Assembly (NCBI RefSeq): GCF_030406905.1
Contig: NZ_CP129137.1
Coordinates: 7,657,501-7,721,500 of the forward strand
DNA length: 64,000 nt
From: Streptomyces sp. HUAS CB01
GTDB lineage: Bacteria; Actinomycetota; Actinomycetes; Streptomycetales; Streptomycetaceae
Reading direction: 5' to 3'
Shown in pieces: positions 59,484 to 64,000 of the stretch. The notes beneath the pieces are model-generated. The model saw nothing but the letters and a program-made list of their open reading frames with translations, did not search any database and was not told the DNA's origin. Within the stretch, counting starts at the first letter, position 1, and every line of letters starts with the position of its first letter. Made by a program: the position numbers and the translations under genes.

Positions 59484-61583
59484 GTGCGCAACGACCTTCG
59501 ACCCCAAGCCGTCGACCCTCTGACCACCGTCCGCAACCTGGGCATCCTCGCCCACGTCGACGCCGGCAAGACGACCGTCACCGAGCGGATCCTGTACCTC
59601 ACCGGCGCCACCCACAAGCGCGGCGAGGTCCACGAGGGCACGACCGTCACCGACTTCGACCCCCAGGAACGCGACCGTGGCATCACCATCTTCGCGGCGG
59701 CCGTCAGCTGCGACTGGGACGGCCACCGGATCAACCTGATCGACACACCCGGCCACGTCGACTTCTCCGACGAGGTGGAGCGCTCGCTGCGGGTCCTCGA
59801 CGGCGCCGTCGCGGTGTTCGACGCCGTCGCGGGTGTCGAGCCGCAGAGCGAGTCGGTGTGGCGGCAGGCGGACCGGCACGGCGTCCCGCGGATCGCCTTC
59901 GTCAACAAGATGGACCGCGCGGGCGCCGATCTCGACGCCGCGGTCGCGTCGATCCGCGCACGCCTGCACACCGTGCCCCTCGTCGTGCAGCTGCCGATCG
60001 GACGGGAGGACGGGTTCACCGGGGTCGTGGACCTGCTGCGCATGCGCGCGCTGGTCTGGCACACCGGCCGCGACACGTTCGAGGAGGGCCCGGTGCCCGA
60101 CGTCCTGGCCGACGAGGCGCGGCGCCGGCGCAGACTGCTCGAGGAAGCGGTGGCCGAACTCCACCCGGCCGCCCTGGAGGAGTTCTGCGAACGGTCGCGG
60201 ATCTCCGACGGGACCCTGGCCGGGGCCCTGCGCGAGGTGACCCACGACGGCGACGGCGTGGTGGTGCTGTGCGGCTCCGCCTACCGGAACCGCGGCATCG
60301 AGCCGCTGCTGCAGGCGGTCGTGGACCTGCTGCCCGCGCCTGTGGACGTGCCCGCCGTCCGGGGCACCCTGGACGGCGAGCCCCGGGAACGGCCCGCCGA
60401 CCCGGCGGCACCCCTCGCCGCTCTGGTCTTCAAGGTGCACTCGGCGCCCACGGGACGGCTGACGTTCGTGCGGGTGTACTCGGGCACGCTCCGGAAGGGG
60501 GACACGGTGCTGGACGCGGGTGCGTGCCGTACCGAGCGCGTCGGGCGCATCCTGCGCGTGCAGGCGGACCGGCACGCCGATGTGGACCGCGCGGTCGCCG
60601 GCGACATCGTCGCCCTCGTCGGCGTCAAGTCCTCCCGCACCGGTGCGACCCTGTGCGCGCCGGAGGCCCCGCTCGTCCTCGAACCGCCCACCGTGGCCGC
60701 CCCGGTCGTCTCGGTGGCGGTCGAGGCGCGGCGCGGCCCGGACGCGGGCCGGCTGGCGTCCGCGCTGGCGCGGCTGGCCGAGGAGGACCCCTCACTGGCG
60801 GTCGGCACCGATCCGGAGACGGGCCAGACGGTGCTGTCCGGCATGGGGGAGCTGCATCTGGAGGTGGCGGTGGAGAAGATCCGGCGGGCCCACGGCATCG
60901 AGGTCGGAGTCGGCCGGCCGCGGGTCGCGTACCGCGAGACGGTCGTCCGGGGGGTGACCGGGCTGCTGTACCGGCACGTCAAACAGGACGGCGGCGCGGG
61001 GCAGTTCGCGCATGTCGTCCTCGACGTGGAGGCACTGGAGGCATCCGACGACGCCCGTACCGGCGGCACCGGCGGCTTCGCGTTCACATCGGCCGTCACC
61101 GGCGGGCGGGTGCCGCAGGAGTACGTCCGCGCGGTCGAGGCCGGCTGCCGGGACGCCCTCGCGGAGGGACCGCTCGGCGGCCATCCGGTGACGGGGCTGC
61201 GCGTCACGCTCACCGACGGGGCCACCCACCCCAAGGACTCGTCGGACATGGCGTTCCGCGCGGCGGGCAGGTTCGCCCTCCGCGAGGCGCTGCGCGCGGC
61301 GGAGATGGTGCTCCTCGAACCGGTGGCGGAGGTCACGGTCACCGTCCCGGACGAGGCGGTCGGCGGTGTGCTCGGTGACCTTGCCGCACGGCGCGGCCGG
61401 GTGTCGGGCTCGACGGCGCGGGCGGGCAGCGCGGTGGTGACCGCCACCGTGCCGCTGGCCGAACTGTTCGGCTACGCGTCGCGGTTGCGCAGCCGTACGC
61501 AGGGCCGCGGCACCTTCACGACCCGGGCCGCGGGCTACGCGCCGGTCCCGTCGGCGGTGGCCGAGGGGATCCTGCCGCGGTAG
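59484..61583 (+). CDS. Elongation factor G paralogue (EF-G2-like translational GTPase)
   Basis: A 699-aa translational GTPase. G1 [15 protein letters not shown] (about residue 22), G2 [14 protein letters not shown]3 DTPGHVDF, G4 [11 protein letters not shown]5 region [11 protein letters not shown]. It has the usual domain II ([17 protein letters not shown]), III/V ([17 protein letters not shown]) and IV ([11 protein letters not shown]...[14 protein letters not shown]). No rps or tuf genes are adjacent, so it is not the housekeeping fusA; streptomycetes carry such second copies, possibly for recycling or antibiotic protection. GTG at 59484 is preferred; the frame stays open to 59259. Confidence 0.9.
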   Translation: MRNDLRPQAVDPLTTVRNLGILAHVDAGKTTVTERILYLTGATHKRGEVHEGTTVTDFDPQERDRGITIFAAAVSCDWDGHRINLIDTPGHVDFSDEVERSLRVLDGAVAVFDAVAGVEPQSESVWRQADRHGVPRIAFVNKMDRAGADLDAAVASIRARLHTVPLVVQLPIGREDGFTGVVDLLRMRALVWHTGRDTFEEGPVPDVLADEARRRRRLLEEAVAELHPAALEEFCERSRISDGTLAGALREVTHDGDGVVVLCGSAYRNRGIEPLLQAVVDLLPAPVDVPAVRGTLDGEPRERPADPAAPLAALVFKVHSAPTGRLTFVRVYSGTLRKGDTVLDAGACRTERVGRILRVQADRHADVDRAVAGDIVALVGVKSSRTGATLCAPEAPLVLEPPTVAAPVVSVAVEARRGPDAGRLASALARLAEEDPSLAVGTDPETGQTVLSGMGELHLEVAVEKIRRAHGIEVGVGRPRVAYRETVVRGVTGLLYRHVKQDGGAGQFAHVVLDVEALEASDDARTGGTGGFAFTSAVTGGRVPQEYVRAVEAGCRDALAEGPLGGHPVTGLRVTLTDGATHPKDSSDMAFRAAGRFALREALRAAEMVLLEPVAEVTVTVPDEAVGGVLGDLAARRGRVSGSTARAGSAVVTATVPLAELFGYASRLRSRTQGRGTFTTRAAGYAPVPSAVAEGILPR

Positions 61584-61594
61584 GCGTCGGCGAC

Positions 61595-61624
61595 CCGGCG
61601 GCCCCGCGAGGGCGGGGCCGCCGG
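61595..61624 (+). terminator. Hairpin after the EF-G paralogue
   Basis: Perfect 13-bp arms (61595-61607 and 61612-61624) with a 4-nt loop GAGG, 11 nt after the stop. There is no U-run. Confidence 0.75.
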
Positions 61625-61670
61625 CCCCACGCGGCAGCGCACTGTCGGTGGCGCCCGCTACGTTCCCTCC

Positions 61671-62267
61671 ATGGGCACGTATCTGGTGAGCGTCGGTGCG
61701 CGGGCATGGTTCGCCCGGGGCGAGGAGGACGACGACGAGGCGGAGGGGCCGGGCCCCCTCGCCGCCGCGCTGAACGAGGAGCTGGTACGGCGGGGGCTGC
61801 CGCCGTACACGTCCGTCCCCGGCGAACCGGGTGGGCGCGGACCGGGCTTCGAGGAGAAGTTCGTGGCCTCCATGGACGGCTACACGGCACTGTGCCGTTC
61901 GCTCCTGTCCCCGGAGGAGGAGGAGACCGTCTGCGGCTGGACGGTGCTGGTCCCGTTCTCCCTCGACGAACCGGTGCGACTGCCGATGGAGACCTCGTTC
62001 GCGGACGAGACCGTGGTCGCCGGCGCGCCGCAGGTCCTCGCGGCCCTGGAGCGACTCGAGGCGGCCGTCGGCCTGCCGGACGGGATGCCCTCCGCCGGCC
62101 GCAACCTCGAACTGACCGCCTGGTACCTCGACGCAGGCGCCAGGGCTGCGGCAGCGGCCCGGCCGGGGTCCTGGGGCGCCGATCCGGACACGGTCTTCCA
62201 CGTCGCGCTGTACCTCCGCGCCGCCCGGTACTCCCTGCGGCACGGCTGTCCGCTCGTCCACACCTGA
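61671..62267 (+). CDS. Conserved-looking protein of unknown function
   Basis: A 198-aa protein I do not recognise. MGTYLVSVGARAWFARGEEDDDEAEGPGPLAAALNEELVRRGLPPYTSVP is followed by a block with EEETVCGWTVLVPFSLDEPVRLPM and a C-terminal helical part (VFHVALYLRAARYSLRHGCPLVH). It has no signal peptide, membrane helix or known motif. Codon use is normal for the region. It starts after the EF-G terminator without a strong ribosome-binding site. It may share a transcript with the stress protein downstream (121-nt gap). Confidence 0.75.
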   Translation: MGTYLVSVGARAWFARGEEDDDEAEGPGPLAAALNEELVRRGLPPYTSVPGEPGGRGPGFEEKFVASMDGYTALCRSLLSPEEEETVCGWTVLVPFSLDEPVRLPMETSFADETVVAGAPQVLAALERLEAAVGLPDGMPSAGRNLELTAWYLDAGARAAAAARPGSWGADPDTVFHVALYLRAARYSLRHGCPLVHT

Positions 62268-62388
62268 CAGCGCGACCCCGCCGGGCTCCGGCGGCGACTC
62301 GGCCGGGTGGTCGACACCCGTGCTGCGGTGTCGCCCGCGCCGACGCACCCTGGAGCGAGGACCGCGGAGTTCGGAGCAGGGAGCACGG

Positions 62389-63249
62389 ATGGCCAACGAC
62401 GCCACGATGCCGAGCGGGCCGGTGCTGGCCGGCGTCGACCAGGGCGATCAGGAGTACGTGGTGCGCTGCGCGGCCGAGCAGGCCGCACTGCACGAGGTGC
62501 CGCTCCATCTGCTGCACGTCGCCGAGCACGACGGCACCCCGGCCCGGGGCGCCGAGGTGGTGGCGCCGCTGGAGGGACTGGTCCGCACCGGGTTCCCCGG
62601 TGTGGCCGTGACCGCGGAGGCGGTCGCCGGGCGCCCCTCCGCCGTGCTGGTCGAGCGGTCCGCTCAGGCGTCCTGGACGGTGGTCGGCCACCGGGGCAGC
62701 GGAGGTTTCTCCCGTCTTCCGCTCGGCTCGGTGAGCTGGCAGGTGGCCACCCACGCCTCGGGCCCCGTCATCGTGGTCCGGCCCGGCGACACCCCGCCGG
62801 ACCCGGAGAAGCGCGTCGTGGCCGGTGTGGACGTCGCCGACTCCTCCGGCATCTCGGCGCACGCCCTCGACGCCGCCTTCGCCGAGGCCGCGCTGCGCGG
62901 GGCGAGCCTCGAACTCGTCCACGGCAGCTTCCACCTCGGCGAGACGCCGACCGGGCCCGGGATGGCCGCGCCCGACTTCGACGTCCTCGACGAGGCGGTC
63001 CGGGCGGCCCTGCAGGAGGAGGCGGACAAGCGCCGCGCCCGCTACCCCGGTGTCCCGGTGAGGCTGCACGCGGAACGGCTCCGCGCGGCGACCCTGCTGG
63101 CGGAGTCGTCGCGAGGGGCGGTCCTCCTGGTCGTCGGCTCGCACGGCCGCTCCGGACTGCGCAGGCTGCTGCTGGGGTCGGTGAGTTCCGAAGTCCTCCA
63201 CACCGCCGCCTGCCCGGTGGCGGTCGTGCACACCGCGCACCCCGACTGA
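62389..63249 (+). CDS. Universal stress protein with two UspA domains
   Basis: A 286-aa tandem UspA protein. Domain 1 (residues 10-130) starts PVLAGVDQGDQEYVVRCAAEQAALHEVPLHLLHV and contains GHRGSGGFSRLPLGSVSWQVATHASGPVIVV. Domain 2 (140-284) starts RVVAGVDVADSSGISAHALDAAFAEAALRGASLELVH and contains GSHGRSGLRRLLLGSVSSEVLHTAACPVAVVH. Both keep the G-x2-G-x9-GS ATP-binding pattern, so ATP binding is likely. ATG at 62389 follows AGGGAG. It is a soluble stress-response protein, convergent with the last gene. Confidence 0.92.
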   Translation: MANDATMPSGPVLAGVDQGDQEYVVRCAAEQAALHEVPLHLLHVAEHDGTPARGAEVVAPLEGLVRTGFPGVAVTAEAVAGRPSAVLVERSAQASWTVVGHRGSGGFSRLPLGSVSWQVATHASGPVIVVRPGDTPPDPEKRVVAGVDVADSSGISAHALDAAFAEAALRGASLELVHGSFHLGETPTGPGMAAPDFDVLDEAVRAALQEEADKRRARYPGVPVRLHAERLRAATLLAESSRGAVLLVVGSHGRSGLRRLLLGSVSSEVLHTAACPVAVVHTAHPD

Positions 63250-63312
63250 GCCGCACCCGCGCCCTGCTTCCCGGCCTGCTCGGCCGCCCCCCGGCGGGCG
63301 GATCGCACCCGG

Positions 63313-64000
63313 TCAGGCGAGGAGGTTGACACCCTGCCGGAACAGGCCGGGGAGCCGGGCGGCGATCGGCACCACCCGGGGTGCGAGGAACGGGTTCTCC
63401 CGGGCCCGCAGCAGACATCCCGTGAGCAGCCGGTACGAGCGGGACAGCCGCCGCCAGGCGCGTTCGTACTCCTCCGGCCGGCCCGCCCGTACACAGCGGA
63501 CCAGCTCTCCGGCCGCGGTCAGTGCGAGCGTCAGCCCCTCGCCGGTGAGCGCGTCGACGTACCCCGCGGCGTCCCCCACGAGCAGCACCCGGCCGGCCAC
63601 CCGCGTCCGTACGTCCTGGCGCAGCGGCCCGGCGCCGCGCACCGGGGTCGCGGCGGCGGACCGCAGCCGCTCCCGCAGGGCCGGGAAGCGGGACAGCTGG
63701 GCGTCGAACGGGGCGCGGTCCGCGGTGAGCACGGCGACACCGACGAGCCCGGAGGCGAGCGGCGTCACGTACGCCTCGGAGCGTTCGGCCCAGTGGACCT
63801 CGACCAGGTCGCTCCACGGGGCGAGGGCGTAGTGGCGGCGCAAGCCGTAGCGGGCCGCCCGTCGCGGAGCGGGCGGGCCGCCCAGTCCGAGGGCGCGTCG
63901 GACGGGGGAGTGCAGGCCGTCCGCGGCGACGAGGTACCGCGCCGTCAGATCGTCCGCGGTCACCCGCCGGCCGTCCTGGCGCACCTCGCCGAGGCGCCGT
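63313..64000 (-). CDS. NAD(P)/FAD-dependent oxidoreductase (geranylgeranyl reductase-like), 5' partial
   Basis: The frame is open to the right window edge, so the N-terminal FAD Rossmann motif is missing. The visible 229 codons show ARYLVAADGLHSPVRRALGL (the second FAD motif), GLVGVAVLTADRAPFDAQLSRFPALRERL and VLLVGDAAGYVDALTGEGLTLAL (GD motif). This is the pattern of the FAD-binding 3/geranylgeranyl reductase family, which reduces isoprenoid chains or hydroxylates aromatics. The tail RLPGLFRQGVNLLA is typical. Stop at 63313. Confidence 0.87.
   Translation of the reverse strand, partial: RRLGEVRQDGRRVTADDLTARYLVAADGLHSPVRRALGLGGPPAPRRAARYGLRRHYALAPWSDLVEVHWAERSEAYVTPLASGLVGVAVLTADRAPFDAQLSRFPALRERLRSAAATPVRGAGPLRQDVRTRVAGRVLLVGDAAGYVDALTGEGLTLALTAAGELVRCVRAGRPEEYERAWRRLSRSYRLLTGCLLRARENPFLAPRVVPIAARLPGLFRQGVNLLA

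Overview
The base composition, GTG starts, dense GC-ending codons and gene families (conservon genes, roadblock proteins, SigB/SigF-type sigma factor, SpoIIE phosphatases, sortase, ROK/ABC sugar locus, Cox-like molybdoenzyme operon) point to a chromosomal segment of a Streptomyces or close relative. No rRNA, tRNA, CRISPR array, replication origin or prophage was recognised. The only intact mobile element is one IS256-family insertion sequence.

Layout. 0-2.2 kb: 3' part of a conservon (histidine-kinase-like CvnA, roadblock CvnB, DUF742 CvnC) with no CvnD next to it. 2.5-12.1 kb: housekeeping and stress genes (nucleoside hydrolase, sigma factor, pentapeptide-repeat protein, DJ-1/PfpI protein, alpha/beta hydrolase, stand-alone LigD-type polymerase, transketolase, NDH-2-like flavoprotein). 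12.3-15.6 kb: orphan CvnD GTPase, PPOX protein, orphan roadblock protein and a DUF6397-like protein. 15.7-17.1 kb: an IS256-family element that cut off the last codons of a secreted PI-PLC-type gene; both halves, a 10-bp target duplication and terminal inverted repeats are still readable. 19.0-25.6 kb: ATP-dependent DNA ligase, TetR/DUF1348 pair with two operator-like palindromes, LmeA-like DUF2993 protein overlapping an SDR tail-to-tail, MarR regulator and a small membrane protein.

25.6-36.5 kb is a carbohydrate locus. A Gfo/Idh oxidoreductase, ROK regulator, two ABC permeases and a solute-binding lipoprotein lie on the minus strand. Divergently, an MDR dehydrogenase, a TIM-barrel sugar isomerase/epimerase, a GH63/MGH1-like glycosidase and a debranching-enzyme-like protein form a tightly coupled plus-strand operon that ends in a 14-bp-arm hairpin. 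The divergent control region has a consensus-like promoter and several dyads. 36.6-39.0 kb: SDR, XRE-cupin regulator, methyltransferase. 39.0-46.8 kb: a seven-gene minus-strand Cox-like operon (S, L, M, MoxR, VWA, XdhC, CoxG) whose large subunit has the AYRGAGR signature of form II (non-canonical) CoxL.

46.9-53.4 kb is rich in decay: a sortase whose lipobox and catalytic domain lie in different frames, an 8-bp tandem array, a truncated and twice frameshifted aminoglycoside-phosphotransferase remnant, and a fragment resembling the C-terminal domain of a polysaccharide lyase 8 enzyme. Among these are intact GCS2-type ligase, secreted lamin-tail and TAP-type hydrolase genes. 53.4-64 kb: a sigma-like/zinc-finger/transmembrane/ricin-lectin fusion, a PAS-PAS-GAF-SpoIIE phosphatase, family-5 uracil-DNA glycosylase, a gene-poor 1-kb stretch with a possible leader peptide, an EF-G paralogue, an unknown protein, a tandem universal stress protein and a partial FAD oxidoreductase cut by the window edge.

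Two parts read as systems. In the sugar locus, uptake, regulation, oxidation/isomerisation and glycoside cleavage of one unknown glycoside are encoded together. The Cox-like operon carries structural and maturation genes for one molybdenum hydroxylase of unknown substrate.
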